DNA of 64,000 nt from Echiichthys vipera (lineage: Eukaryota; Chordata; Actinopteri; Perciformes; Trachinidae): NCBI GenBank assembly GCA_963691815.1, contig OY829650.1, positions 14,022,909-14,086,908 on the forward strand, given 5' to 3'. A program made the position numbers and the translations under genes. Within the stretch, counting starts at the first letter, position 1. Every line of letters begins with the position of its first letter. Below the pieces are notes generated by a model. That model was given only the letters and a program-made list of their open reading frames with translations, was not told the DNA's origin and ran no database searches. Positions 1 to 39,545 of the stretch are shown in pieces.

Positions 1-705
1 CTTAGCTGTGCGCCATGAGCGTCTGCCCTGCCTGCTGTCTCTCATTTTACACACTGGAGGGGGGGGCATGACACTCACACACCCAACAACCCACCCACCC
101 ACACGCACACTTTTTTAATCTGTCCCGTGGTCCATGCACATCTCGACAAACGCTCAGATCTTGCTTACATCATCCATGCAGTAGCAACAGATCAGACACA
201 CACGCATACATGCTGAAGCGTTCTCCTTTGCCTCTCTCATACGGTGTGTGTGCGCGCTGCATGACACACGCGCTGTGACAGACAAGCTGCGCAGCTGAGC
301 CTACCTGAACAGACCCAGAAGAGAACAAAACAGGACACACACTTTGACACACAACACTCAATTTACGGAAGAGCAGAAGATTTTCCTGCGGAGAGGTTGC
401 TTTCTGAGGGACTGAACTATTAAAAAAAAAAAAGGATCCGTTGCCAGAAGAAGAGAGGACAGGGGGAAAAAAACAACTGGAAGGAACATGTTTATTTCAT
501 GTCGTGAATAAGAGGAAAGGTGGTGATCCCTTTTCGACCCTCAGGTGCTGTCTTTTCTTTTTATCTACCGTTATTCTGCGGACATGAAGACCGAGTTTGT
601 GTGAGTAAACAAACAGATAAAAAACCCTGCAGGTGTTTTTCTGGCTGTTCCGCGTGTGTCTATGTGTCATAGTGAGCGTGCGTTCGGGCACAGGGACTGC
701 TCCGC
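1..705 (+). promoter_or_regulatory. arhgef17: Putative 5' UTR/promoter of the short ARHGEF17 transcript
   Basis: This is non-coding sequence upstream of the short first exon. No TATA box is obvious. It holds a six-codon upstream ORF at 584-604 (MKTEFV, then TGA) with G at -3, and a good donor (gtgagt) at 601 that could pair with the ctgcag at 709-714. The transcription start cannot be placed from sequence alone. Confidence 0.3.
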
Positions 706-26262
<25,557 letters not shown>

Positions 26263-27584
26263 GACAATAAACGCGGTTTGAACAATCCACCCAACTTCCC
26301 TTTAGCCTAGCACGCCGCACAAGCTCCTGTCCTTTTTTCCCCACCGGACTCCTCACTTTTTGGTGTTGTTGTTTTGGTCTTCTGCTCAGTCCACCAGTCT
26401 CTATGTGCATACTATTGCTGTCAACTCCCTCCTGGACTTACTGATGAATATGATCACTTGGAAGCCAGCTATTCTTGTGTTAATGTTTCTGATGGTATGC
26501 GTTGTTCCTCACTGAGTGGTGTCTGTGCGTGTGTGTATTTTGTTTTTTTCGGCATCTGCGAATATTGTCTGGAAAAAGTGTCTTTGAACTTAAAGTCTTT
26601 ACTGAAGGAGACAGAGAAGGGGAAAACGAAACTTTCACACATGGATGTATGTTTAGACTTTCGAAGAAGAGAAAGACAGAAGAGGACTTGGACACTGCAG
26701 AATGTCATTGCACAGGAGGTTGAAAGAAGACATTTAAGTGAAGCATGTACTTCTTTTTTTTTGGGGGGGGGGCTTGGACATCAACCCTTTATTCCAACAT
26801 CACTTCATCTTGGCCTAAACTGCAAACAAAATACCTCCTGATGATCAGAGGTAAATGTAATGTAAAAATATATGAAGTAAAACGACCATCACAGACTGCA
26901 GTTTGATGGATATTCTGAATTTGCGTTCATTTCTGTAGCTAGAGCTTAAGCTTGGAAGAGAGGGTCAGTTGAGCTTTTAAAGGAGTAAAAGTTCAGATCA
27001 GAGATTTCTGGTCCAAGTAGTGCTGTAATAATATCTACTCCATGATGTGAGACTGCTAAAATCATCTTTTCTCCTGTAGAGGGAGAGTGAATATCATAAG
27101 TGCAATATGTGGCAAGGGTATCTAACAAGACGCAATCACACACATTTATGCGCAGCCTTCACTCAGTGAATAAGAAGACATTTGTGAAAAACATAAATGT
27201 GTGTTTCCCACATATAATCACTTTATATCAGACTTTCTTATTTAAGTTGTCAGTTTAAGATGACATGAGTGTAGATGATGCACGCTACTGGAGTTGAGTA
27301 GGAAAAAAAGTGCATTGGAGACACGACTATGCCAAAGCCTTGTATGTGTTACCGTTTTGACATTAAGGAAATTTCAGTTTGTTCATCAGGAGCTGATATA
27401 ACTGACTTCTATGACGCTAGGCTGTGGTAGCTGATAATGATAGTTATGTACAGTATTTATGATTTTGATTTTAGCTCCTTCTTTTACAGCACTTAATTTA
27501 TAGAAGATATAGCTTTCACTTTCTGTTTTTGAGTTGAAGAACAACGAGGCCTTGGCTTGATAAATGGGCCTAGCTTGGTTCGGG

Positions 27585-27868
27585 CAGGGGTGTAACGATA
27601 CAGTCCGCTCATGGTTCGGTATGATACAAAATACAGGATTCTTGTTTCGGAGTCGCCTCCCTAAATGTAAAGAAACAAATGTAGAAAGCAGAGGGTCTGG
27701 ATGTATTTTTACAAAGGCAAAGGGTCCCAAAATTTACCTCACATTGTCTCTGAACGCAGCTTGATCCTCATCTTGAACTGACACAGTCAGTCTGTTGCCC
27801 GTTTGGGTGCAAGATGTTGCTTTTTGGTCACAGGATATATAGCGCTAATATGTATTGTTACACCCCTA
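27585..27868. mobile_element. hAT-like MITE, 284 bp
   Basis: The left end CAGGGGTGTAACGATAC and the right end, whose inverse is TAGGGGTGTAACAATAC, form imperfect terminal inverted repeats of about 17 bp. The TIR starting CAGGGGTG is typical of fish hAT elements (family knowledge). There is no coding capacity, and I could not find a clear 8-bp target duplication, so the copy is probably old. Confidence 0.7.
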
Positions 27869-27985
27869 ATGCACAAACCCTAATTTCAGTATAGATTGTT
27901 GTGAGACAAGAAAGATACAGAGTAGGTCAGAAGGACAAATGCTGAGCACCTGCACGTGCCTTCAGGAGGCTGAAAGTTAAGCCAT

Positions 27986-28004
27986 TACACACACACACAC
28001 ACAC

Positions 28005-28073
<69 letters not shown>
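27986..28073. repeat. (CA)n microsatellite
   Basis: CA tract with one TTAC interruption, downstream of ARHGEF17. Confidence 0.95.
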
Positions 28074-28077
<4 letters not shown>

Positions 28078-31000
28078 CAGAGTAAAAAGCTCTCCCTTGT
28101 ACTACAACAGATGTCTGGGAGAAGTGAAGGGCGACTGACTTGTCCTTGCATACACACGTTAGCCTCAGGCTTTAGGTGTTAAGCGGTGATTGTCTTTGAT
28201 CCCTCGAAGCCTAGAAACCCTCATTGCACTTTGCCAGCCATCTGGGCACTTCACCTCAGCTTTCCCCAATTCCCAAACACATTCGCATCACAGTAGGTTA
28301 ACTCTCCCACTGTGAGAGTAGCTAACAGTTAAGAGGATTGGCTGATGTTGTGATAGGTGTGCGTGTGTGTGTGCGTGTGTGCGTGTGCGTGTGTGTGTGT
28401 GTGTGCGTGTGCATCCTCAGCAGGTGGTCTGTTATTCAGTTGTGTTAAAAAGGACCTTGTTTGTGATTTTCTGCCCACAACTGAGGCAAAATTACAGTTA
28501 GCTTGTGGTAGCATGTGTAGAATACAGCAGAGGAAAGTTCGAGATGTTTAGCAAATGTTACAGGTTACTAGTTCAACATTTTTAAATACGCTTATTCAGC
28601 TTCCTGTCGAGACTCATGTCGACAAGATTCACACCTCTCATGTTTGTACGGTGAATATTAAACTACAGCCAGAAGCCAGTTAGCTAAGCTTAGCATAAAG
28701 AATGGAAACAGGGAAATAGCTTTCCTGGCTACTCTAAATCTCACTAATTGGCAGAGAATATCTTGTTATTTCTATTCCATATAAAAAGTGCAAGACTTCA
28801 GAGTGTCATTTTTTTCTACTCATCTAAGATATAATGTGTGAATTAGAGGGACTGGTAAGTGTCTTTTTTGCTAGCTGCTTCTGCTGTTTCCAGTCTTTGC
28901 GCATAGTTAACCCACCACTGACCAGCTTAATATTTAATGAAAACCAAAATGAGTGTGGTATTAATCTTCTCGTCGAACTCTAAACAATAAAGGGAATAAG
29001 GTTATTTCACAAAATGTTGACCTTTAACATCCTCTAACATTAAGGTAGCAAATATAAATGTTTTTTTTTATGTTCTGTATGATTCACAACAAAATTAATA
29101 TTTTTGTTCTCCGTGCCAAGAGCTGCCAAGTCACCCATGGAAATGCTGTATATCTATGTTGGCTGGAGAGCAATGGAGAGCTTGCTGCAGAATATTTTCT
29201 GTTAGAAACTGAGGAACATTTGTGTGCTATCTCTGCTGGTACCAGTGAATTTGGAGCAGCGTTTTTAAAACCGTGAGTTGGGCAGCAAAAAAAGGTCCGA
29301 TGGTGGGTCCCCACTTAATCTTTAGTGTGTTTTTAGGCTCTGGGGTCTCTGGGTAAAACATACTTAGTGTCCTGGGCTGAAACCACTACCTTGGTTGATG
29401 TTAATAACTTCAACTTAAAGCTGATTCAGAAAGTTAGTAAATATAAATAAGAAAACAAAATAAGAAGTATTTGACTTAAAAATATAATTTTACGTTTCCT
29501 TAGTAGACACATAATTAATGACTTAATAATCACATTTCCAATAGTTGCATTTGAGGTTTTGAGCCCAGTGTGTTGACTTAGACTCTTCATTTTACAGACG
29601 TAGAAGCATGCACGCAAATACGAATATAGATATGAAGTAAAACTCAATGCTAATTAGACCAGGATTTTCACCATCACATCAAACTCATTCTCACTAACTC
29701 TCGGCAAACTTGTAAGTAACCCCCTCATGCCTGTATGTGAAATAAGTCTTTATTGTTGTAAATATTGGTATATATTGCCTTTTTTCTGTAAATAGTGCAC
29801 CCACGTTCATCTATTGTTGATATGAATCTAATTGCATATTTTTATATATTTGTGTAAGGTTTGTTTGTGTTTGTATCCCCCCTCTTGCATGCGCTGTCAG
29901 TGAACATTTAAATTATAACTGTCATAGATCTTTTCCAACAAGATGGCCTCGGTTGTCGCCATGGTGACTGAAAGATTGACATTGATGTTTTCACTGGTAG
30001 CCACCTTATCTCCGAAACATGTTTGGCTTGTAATGAACGTTTACAGGAAGCAAAACAACCTGGTCACTACTCTGTTTATCTCTGGCTCTGGTTGCAGTTG
30101 TCATAGTTACAGTCTATCAAAGTTACGTCTCGTAAGTAGCTGTTCTGGTTTTGTCACTGTGGGTTCCTCTTTGTAATTAAATCAGTTCACTGGTGCCAGT
30201 TTGTGCCTGTTCTTTCTTCAGCTTATGAGGTGGGAGTCTTTGTAAAAATGTGCTTCATCCTTTGTTTTACTGATTATCTGCTGAGTATCTCAACATGCTT
30301 GGTTTCTCATAACTGGGACATAACAAGGGTATGATGCTTACATGCATGAAACATAACCTGGATACCCAGGAACACATTCGTAACCAGAATACATAATGTT
30401 CATGCACCTAAAATGCTCACCTAAATCCATTAGTCGAAAATGAATCAGCAACCATTCCAACAGTTAATTGATTCCTTAATTCATGACTGATAATGAAATA
30501 AATGTTTTGAATGTTTTTAAAAAATGTGCTTGTCCCAAATTCTGAAATGTCAAAGACATATGCTCATTTTCAGGTTCATACTTGTATTTTGGGTTTCTAC
30601 TAGAACATGTTTAGATGCCTAAATGTTCAAGAAATACAATGTTTTTCTTATTATACCGTCTGTCTCAATATACCCGTATTCACCCTCTATTTGAAAAGCT
30701 CCTTTTAAGCACCTGTCTCTTTAAGGCGCCCTTCTGAAGAAAAAACAAACCCAGTCTCTGATTGGTCAGCACTTTTGGGTCTTCCACATCTGTGCTCTCA
30801 GCATCTCTGCACTGTCATGGCAGCCAGGGAATGACTGTAACGGCGATTTCTACAAATATAGAGAATAGATAGATCGTCACAACTGTACGGAAGTCTTGAT
30901 GACTCGTCTAAACTCGTCTGTACGGCTTGAATCAACTTGTTTCCTGTTCATCTCATACCTCGACAGTTTTTCTATCAGTTCTTAACAGCAACAATAAATA

Positions 31001-32515
31001 AATATGTAGTAAATAAGTAGAAATAAAATATCATAGCGTAGGATACAGCTCTAACCATAACACAAAGATACCTCTGTGTTTCTTTTGTCATTCAACCATT
31101 CATTTTACTTTAACCCACTGACCCACAATGAAGTGTATTGTGATATGATAGCTGTGCAGTATATAGAGGAAACAGTATCAATGCAGGCCATTCATGACAC
31201 AACCAAATCCAAATGGTGCTCCTACCCCCCTCATGAACACACCCACAAGTTGCATCCACACACAGTATTCAAATGATGCATCCAACAGTGCAGATCTGTG
31301 TGATGAATGAAAGTGGCAGTAAAGACAGCAGCACATAGATTCATCTGTGTTACCAGAATGACCGATTGATATTGTGAGTCACTGACTCGCACTGACTCAC
31401 TGGTTCTTCAGCCCCACAGATGAATGTGGGCCAGTGGAAATCTCCTTCATTCACTGGTATCAGATTTAACATTATTATGTGTGTGTAATTGGAAAAGCTC
31501 TTTTTTTAATCTTGCATTGTACTTTATAGTGTCCGATACACAATCTCTACTCCACTCCTCAGCCATTTGTTACTTTCCCCAGGTTGCTTTAAAGGTCCCC
31601 GATTAAAGAATTCAAATGTCCCTATATATACAGAGAAAGTTCACGCACTTTCTCTACATTAAAGGAGCTGCTTTTGCTGCCTTTGATATACATTTTGAAC
31701 ATTTAAGAAACAAATTACATTAGACACAAGGGAGCATTGGAACATATTGTACAGCTAAAAGTCAATTGATTTAAATGCAAAGTGAAGATTTAGTGTACTA
31801 CAATAAGCCTTTTTCACAGAAGACAGTTTGTCACATGGCAGTATAGAAAGTGTAGCATGTGTACATTAATGATGGCACGTGATGATTTGTGATCCTGGTA
31901 TTGTGCATGCAAGTTCCCTGTGACACTGTCATGATCTAACACCTGCATATAACAGAGCCATCATTACTGATGACAGTTTAACACCTGTGCTTTTTCCACT
32001 GTGACATGATGGAGCCTATACTGTACAGTTACACCTTTAAATGACAGATGTGTGGAGAGCCAGACACTGATGATCACCTCAAACATTTATTTTAATTCCT
32101 TAAGTAAAAACTTGTAAACCAGGCCATATTTCTTACTGTGCAGAGGATTTTCACCCATGTGGTCAGAAGAGTCTGGAGGTTATGGAACTACCTTGAAAAC
32201 AGATAGGGTTTGTTAAACATATGGGTGTTGAGAACTAAAAAGGGTTGAAATGCAATTAAAAAAATAGTTAGAAATGGATTTTTTTGGTTAGATTTGATAT
32301 GTATATATATATACACATACACATATACACATATACATACATATAGACAAAAATATAATAATAAATACTATATAGTATTTATTAATTATTGACTTTAGAT
32401 ACTTTAGAACCGTTTGACTCTCCATACATTGGCTCCCCGTTATGACGACACCTTTCAGAGGCCAGGTTGTGAGCAGAAGTCCTTGCCGGGGAAAGACAAC
32501 GACCGACAGAGGGGG

Positions 32516-32546
<31 letters not shown>

Positions 32547-32559
32547 TGACGGGGGTTTC

Positions 32560-32780
32560 AGCTTGCAGCGCTGACGCACTGTGAGCTCACTGAGCCAGCT
32601 CAGTGTTTATGTCTTTCTCACAGAGAGAGAGAGAGAGAGAGAGAGGAGCTAGGGAACCTCGTTTACCGGCTTTGTGGTTTCCATCCATTCTTTTTTAATT
32701 ACCCCTGCCAGCTCAGTCCACTACAGCTGATGATGCTCGTCTCTGAACACTAATTTCAACTCCTTTTATTCACCAAACCG
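32560..32780 (+). promoter_or_regulatory. relt: RELT promoter and non-coding first exon
   Basis: A strong donor (ccg|gtaagt) at 32781 follows about 200 bp of mixed sequence containing a short (GA)n tract (about 32623-32645). CpG-containing sequence continues at 32855-32950. No coding frame is present, and the first RELT coding exon at 47540 needs an upstream 5' UTR exon. The exon end at 32780 is reasonably supported by sequence; the start and promoter are inferred. Confidence 0.5.
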
Positions 32781-35447
32781 GTAAGTCCAACTTTTTTTTC
32801 TTCTTTTCTTCTAGTTTTTTTTTTTAACCTTGTAGTAAGAATCTGAATGGCTGCTGAAGCCGGTAGTTTAGTTGTGTCGGTCGTGGCCGGCTCGCGTGGG
32901 GCTTTTCTCGCCACAAAGCCGGTCCGACCGTCATGACCACTTTTACGCACGGCGGTAATATGACATATTCCAATGTTCACGCGATTATCAGTGCTATACC
33001 CTACATCATACGACACACATTGATACCCGTTATGACTTTGAACGAAAAAAAAGTCCCTGCTGTTTATTTTAACGGGATTTATGTCTCACGACAGCAAATA
33101 ACCTTTTTAAATAAACGATGTAAATACGTTGCCTAGGAAACCTTTGTAGCTGTTTATTTGATTGTTACACAAGACTTTGGGTTTTGCTGTGGTGTTCGTC
33201 AGTGACTATGACAGCATTTATGGATACTTTTACCAACCCCCTTTGGTCATTTCATCTATTTCAATGCTTATTCTGATACATGCAACCAAACAACCTTTCA
33301 ATTCGGTTAATTCAGTAGGTGTATAATAACTATGAGAACCACTGTGTGCCGTGCTGTCTAATAACAGTGAGAGCATGCTTGACGCACTGCAATGGGTGCG
33401 TGATGACCTCACTGGTAGTATGATCCTCCTCTTCTCTTTTTAATGAAGTGAAACGTCTGAGTCCTGGCTCTGCTTTATTTTCATATTGTATACAACTTTA
33501 TAATATTTTATTATATGGAGACACATAAAGGCCAGTATCTTGTATTGTGAAAAAATATACCTTTTGTCAAAGCAAAGAAGAAAATGTCAAATTATTAGTT
33601 TTAATATTAACATGTGTCTCTCATACACTTTTCTCTTAGTGCCCTGGTTTTGGTAGGAAGTACTGCTGCGTAATGAGCACACTAAGCAATGAGGGCAGGT
33701 TCACTGTCCACACACACACTTACACAAGAGCCAAGATGAGACTGTCATTTTTGGCCGAGGGCTTCTATTGTCTGAGAGCAAATTCCTGTACGCTTGTATC
33801 AATAAAAAGCTTTCGCTCACACACAACGATATGCATACACTTCCACCAGAAGAGGGCCAGGTACAGCTTCACCGACTGTCCGTAATATTATTACGATGCA
33901 GGCGCTTTAAGAATGATTTTGTAGGATATAGAAAGTTTATTCATCAGCACTGTCTTGTCACGGCACGTGTGAACAGAGAATTCACTTCAGTGTACACAGG
34001 ATTTTAAAACTCCACTCCAGACACGTGTTAAAGTATTTAAAAAGTACTCAGATATGCTTAATATTTTGTTTAACATGGATTTCCCACATAGAAAGTAAAA
34101 GAACAGCAACTCAGAGATGGAGCTGGAGGCACATCTAATTTTTCTCCCTCATTGAGGAATTCTGCATCTGGCATCGACCCACCCCTGCATTCTTGTGGTA
34201 GCTTGAGACTCTTCTGTAACTACGTTCTAGCTTCTACCGGAGGCTGAAGAACTCACCAGAGGTTTAAATTGAACCGTGCAAACGAACACATCTGAGAGAA
34301 TCAGCCGTAGGCCTTTGTGTTTGAGCTGGCTGCAGACAGGAGGCTTACTCAAGTCCCACAGGTGGATGGACGAACACGGAGCCCAAGCTTTGCAATTCAG
34401 TTATAGTTTCGACGCCCTTAACCCGGTGTCATTCAGACCCAAACCTACATCAGTAGTCTGTTGTGCACTAACCAGCGTATCAGAATGGTAAGTGTAGTTA
34501 GCATCTTTTATTAGTTCCTGCTGTTAGCTTGTTAGCTTGTTAACTTGTTGTCAATGGCTGTAAACTATGATGGCAGTGTGTTTTCTTTCTGTACTGACAG
34601 TCAACTCCGCAGTGGAGGTTTCAGATTTCTTTGCCGTTGTTGTGTTGAGGATGTCATTGAATAGTGTTTCACATTCATGGGCAGCGATTGGTTTATAACC
34701 TACTAGTGACGTAGACACTAAAGCTTGCCTGGAATCTCTCAGATAGCAGAGAAGTGCACAGACATCTCCTTCAGGAGAGGAATGTGGAAACACCTCTCTG
34801 GTGATAAAATGAGCTCAGATACAAGTCACTTTAGATAGTGTCTGACATTTTAGAGTGCAGAAAATAACGCTTTTTTGAGCAGGGAAGTACTTTGATAGGG
34901 GCTGTTTTACAAGAAGACGAGCTTCCTGTTTTCTGTCTAATACTTTTACCCGTATGTGTGTATGGATATATGCTCATGTGTTTCATGACAGGGGGGATTT
35001 ATCCCTGGGTTTCTCTTTGTTTTGTTTTGTTTATTTGTTTTTTGGGGGTTTCTCTTTGTTTCGCCAAAGCACATTTCAAACATTATATCACAAAAGTGGA
35101 GTTGAACATAAGCAGAGAGGAGAGGTTTTGATCCAAAAGTCTTTCCAACTTCACACACTGACTTAAGTGGACCCTTCTGCTTTTACGTCTCTATTTATTG
35201 CTACCATCTGTTGGACTGGGTTTCATACGTTTTTATTTTTTTTTTACAAAGATTATAGTTCCACTTCCATCAAACAGCACTGTGGTATCATTATAGTCAC
35301 AAAAGTATATTGTTCTTACTTGAAAATAGCTACATCAGTCAGCATGAGTCCACTGATTTATAAGAGGACAATAATGTGTCAGAATTAAAAAAGATTATAA
35401 TTTGACTTATCATTACACTTTACTGGGGGCTGACATCTGTAATTATA

Positions 35448-35448
<1 letters not shown>

Positions 35449-35526
<78 letters not shown>
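35449..35526. repeat. (CA)39 microsatellite
   Basis: Pure CA tract in RELT intron 1. Confidence 0.95.
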
Positions 35527-35528
<2 letters not shown>

Positions 35529-36484
35529 AACAAACAAATGCTTTAATTAGGAGGTGGTGTGTAGCCGTGGACTTATCCTGAGCCAAAATCTACCCTACAC
35601 AACATTTACTGTACACTGTGAAGATGCAAAGATGACCAGATGAAAAAGGAGAGTGAAGAGAAGGCGAGACAAAATATGAGTTAAAGAGAGGAAGATGGAG
35701 TGAGAAAGACGGACACAGAGGGTTAACACACAGAATTATCTTTAATTAGGCCATCAATCCTGTCATCTGTCTGTCCATCCATTCAACCAGAGTGGTAGGG
35801 AATGCCTCCAGACTGCCTTCCATCCCCGTGCCACAGTGGCTAGTCCTCCTCCCCAATGTCAGCCAGGAAACTCCGTGCCAAACATATTCCCACTGCAGCG
35901 ACCGTAGATCCTGATCCAAAGCTGGCTCAGTACCCCGCACACGCAGATTGGTGAAGGATCGGATGATTACAGGGGGACATGGATACAAAAACCCAGAAAG
36001 ATGTTGGCACGAGCATGCAACCATTCAAATACACTTGAAGTATACACACCCAAGCTTAATTATAATTTATTTTTTAATGAGGAAGCAGAGTTTGATGGAC
36101 AGCACTATCCAAAGTTTACACCATGCCTTTGTGAGGAAATGCTCCTCAGGAGACCACCATGTCTCTTTGCTGCAGTCCCAGGACTTCATAGTAAACTGAA
36201 CAAATTATGGTTTTCATCACTTGAGATCATTCTTTTTAAAGTCAGGAAGTGGAAAAGAGCTATTTCCCAAATGTTTCAGCTCCTTTGTGGCTGAAGTTTA
36301 CAAAGGCCATGCATATCGTGGTGTCATACAGTATTTTATCCCAAGCTATTCTTTTCCTGTCTATTGTTTTTCGCTAGAAAAAACAGCCTTCAAAATCTAA
36401 ACTATGTGAATAAATGACTCCTTGCCTTCTTAGGACTAAATTACACTTCAAAAATGATGGATTAAGGATAATATAACAATACAA

Positions 36485-36850
36485 CACAGTGGGGTGAAAG
36501 TAACTGAGTACATTTACTCAAGTACTATACTTTTATTCAGTCTTGAGGTACTTGGACTTTACTTGAGTGTAACTAAGGATTATTTTCATTAAATCCTCAC
36601 ATTTGAAGAGCACCAGAACGAAAGAATGTTCGATATTTTTGCTAAAGCGTTAATTAAAATAGTTGAAGATTAATTTTCTGCCGATCGACTAATCAAGTAA
36701 TTCATTAATTGTTGTAGCACTACTTGAGTATTTCAATTTTATGCTACTTTGTTATACTTTTACTCCACTATATTTCACAGGGAAATACTGTACTTTCTAT
36801 TCAATGTATTTACAGCTACATAGCTACACAGTTAGTCACTTACCAGATTT
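36485..36850. repeat. Dispersed fish repeat with nested fragment
   Basis: aagtaactgagtacatttac, ttgaggtacttggactttac and atgctactttgttatacttt are typical of an abundant fish repeat. It is interrupted at about 36640-36715 by part of another (ttttctgccgatcgactaat). A related end is at about 57687-57800. Confidence 0.55.
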
Positions 36851-37948
36851 AGATTTTACATTTTAATATATGACCAGTTGATGAAATGGGATGCATGTGT
36901 GAAGCAGTTAAATCTTGACCAGCTACAACACTGAAATGCAAGCTAACTGTACATTTGTAGTTTTACTTTTGTATTGTACTACTGACTTATGGTGCTGCAC
37001 CCATTACCTAAGAAAATGGTGTGAATTCTTCCTCTGCTCCTACATTAAACTGACACACTGTTTCTGTAATGTGGTTTATATCTTTGTCACATTCCATGAG
37101 ATTTGGTTCAATCGGGACAAAAGCGTTAATCTCGCCCGAGTTCATAACCTTTTCCCTCAGTCTCCTCCATCTGCCCTCTGACAGTTTAATGACACAGTCT
37201 TAAAAATACGCTTTAAGAAACGAGGGGAAAGAGACTGTTTGCTACCCGACAGGCCGGCTCTGGGGGAGGAAAGACGAATCTGCACAACGACCGCAATCTG
37301 CTCTCTTTACTCGCCAGTACCCAATCACTAGCCTTTAGTTGCCAGAACAAATCACACACTAGTGTGTCGGGGTCCGTGTCTTTGTGACGAGGCACAAGTG
37401 AGTGATCCACACAATCCCTCATGTGAAGAGTGCCCAATTCAAACAACCGCTGAGTAATGACGATGTAACCAACAAAGCAGGAAATTGAACCTCTCGTCCA
37501 TAGCAGCACTTTTATAGAGTTATTGAACACAACTCAAAATATGGCATACTTAGATCCATAAATATATGTGGGTGTGAGCGTGAGTGTGCGTGTCTGTGGT
37601 TGGGTTGAATGTTGGGGGCAAAGGGTTGCTTATCTACTTTTTTCACCCTATTCCGTACAAGGTTATGAGGAACTGCTTTAACATACCATATGTACAAACA
37701 TGTTCCCAGAGGTCCAGTTAAGATTCCCAGTGTTCATTTATTAAATTAATAGTTTGAGATTAAATATATTTATTTGCTTTCTTGACGACAGTTGGATAAC
37801 TTGTTGATCGATACCACCCTTATATCTGTGTCCAATATAAAGATAGAGCCAGGAGTAAACTTGACTTGTATAAAGACAGAAAACAGGGGGAAACAGCTAC
37901 ATTATCACAAAATCTGCCTAGCAACTAAGCAACCACGAGGGTTGAAAC

Positions 37949-38540
37949 ATGAAGCCAACACTGTTCAAAGTCACTAATGAAAGTACACTTCATATTAAAA
38001 AATGGGAAAGAGAGGCAGGAATGACGCTCTCTGAGGAGGATTGGGGGGAAATAGGTGCTTTTCAATGGTCTTCAACCAACTCCATGGACTGGAGAGAACA
38101 CCGTTGGAAGAATGTTATAAGACTTTTAAGAAAAATACAAGAACATTAACTCAACCTGTTGGAGACAACGTGCCTCTCCAGAGCCAAACCATTTCCACAT
38201 ATTCTGGGGCTAGCCCAAATTAAACCAGTATTGGAGCGGCATTCACAACACATTAAAAACAGTGTTTAAGTGTCAAATACCCCTTCATTTTAAAAATCTG
38301 TATCCAGGTCAAGTTGTGTGCTTGGAACTAAGGAGGCACATAAAGCTGCTAGGAAAAAATCCATTTCCAGGAAATGGTTAAATCCAACACCACCTACAAT
38401 TGAGGATTGGCACGGAATAATTCTGGAAATATTCAAAATGGAAAAGCTGACCTATTGTCTGAGAATCCAAAAGGTTAAGTTTTATCAAATTTGGGAAAAA
38501 TTGATTGAGTTAATATCCCTGACTCGAGCAGACTTTGTAT
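37949..38540 (+). pseudogene. Decayed L1/Tx1-type LINE ORF2 C-terminal fragment
   Basis: Consecutive frames read like the C-terminal end of fish L1-clade ORF2 proteins. They show IKKWEREAGMTLSEEDWGEI, then CWRQRASPEPNHFHIFWG broken by a TAG where a Cys would be expected, PKLNQYWSGIHNTLKTVF, KAARKKSISRKWLNPTPPTI, and EIFKMEKLTYCLR ending FYQIWEKLIEL. Frame changes and the stop show it is dead. The upstream reverse transcriptase and endonuclease parts are not present. Confidence 0.75.
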
Positions 38541-39439
38541 GATCCCTCTGAATTTTCTTTTTTTGTCACCTTCCTTTCGCTAATGGAAATAACAATAAGC
38601 CAGTTCCCTCACTTTAATATATATAGTTGTCTTTTTAAGATTGTTAATATGTTGATGCAGAATCTGCTACTATGCTGGTTGTAAGCATGTGGGTTGAAGA
38701 GAGAGTTCAATGTGTGTAAATGTGCTAAACCTATCATATTTAGTAGAATATACTGTACAAGGACATGTTCTCAGGAATGACCAGGAGGACTGTCTTTTAC
38801 CACACAAACTGTCCTTTGACGACTCTTGTTGCACACCTGTATGCATAAATGCTTGCATAAACAGGAAAAGGACTATGGAAAATAAGTAAGAAACATGAAG
38901 CCAAGTGCAGAAAACTGCAGTTCCTCAAATTACCACTTTACACAAAACAAAGACAATTTGCAGTTTGCAGGGTTATGTGCTGGACTATTTCTCTGCAGTG
39001 ACTTCCTGGACTCTAAACTAGCTGCTTCGTCTGGCAATCTCAGGGGGACAACACTTAGCGTCAGGGTTAGCTTTTTATGAGATTCATCCCCCTAAATGTC
39101 TAACTTTTCTTTTAACACGGTTCCTCAGGGTAATTACATCTCCCTGCAAACAGTCAACCCTGCTCTTACTGATTGCATCAGCTTTCCCTGAGAGCAGGAG
39201 ACAGATTGAAGACTTGTTCCCACAAGCGAACATCTACAATTTACTCTCACAAATCAAACAGCTCTTTTGTTACATAATACATCCAATCTGTGCAGACGGG
39301 ATGTTTTCTCTGCCTGAGCTCAGCTTCTTAACTACTAGAGTAAAATGGTCCACTGACTCAAACAATAATTAATCAAATCCTCTGTATTTGTTTGACAAAT
39401 AGAGATAACACATTGAAACTGTTGTTTTTACACTGTACT

Positions 39440-39545
<106 letters not shown>

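Larger units (their letters stand above)
26263..32550 (+). other. ARHGEF17 3' UTR and intergenic region
   Basis: There is no coding exon. The 3' UTR end is not certain: AATAAA-like signals occur near 28986 and 30490, and the T-rich 29740-30180 stretch looks like a UTR end, but none is decisive. The region holds a hAT-like MITE at 27585-27868, a (CA)n tract at 27986-28073 and dispersed repeats near 28590-28750 and 30560-30840. No P2RY6-type single-exon receptor frame is present on either strand. Confidence 0.5.

Noticed and set aside
31632..31655. Small hairpin (agagaaagt / actttctct)
   Set aside because: Arms of only 9 bp are expected by chance in a window this size.
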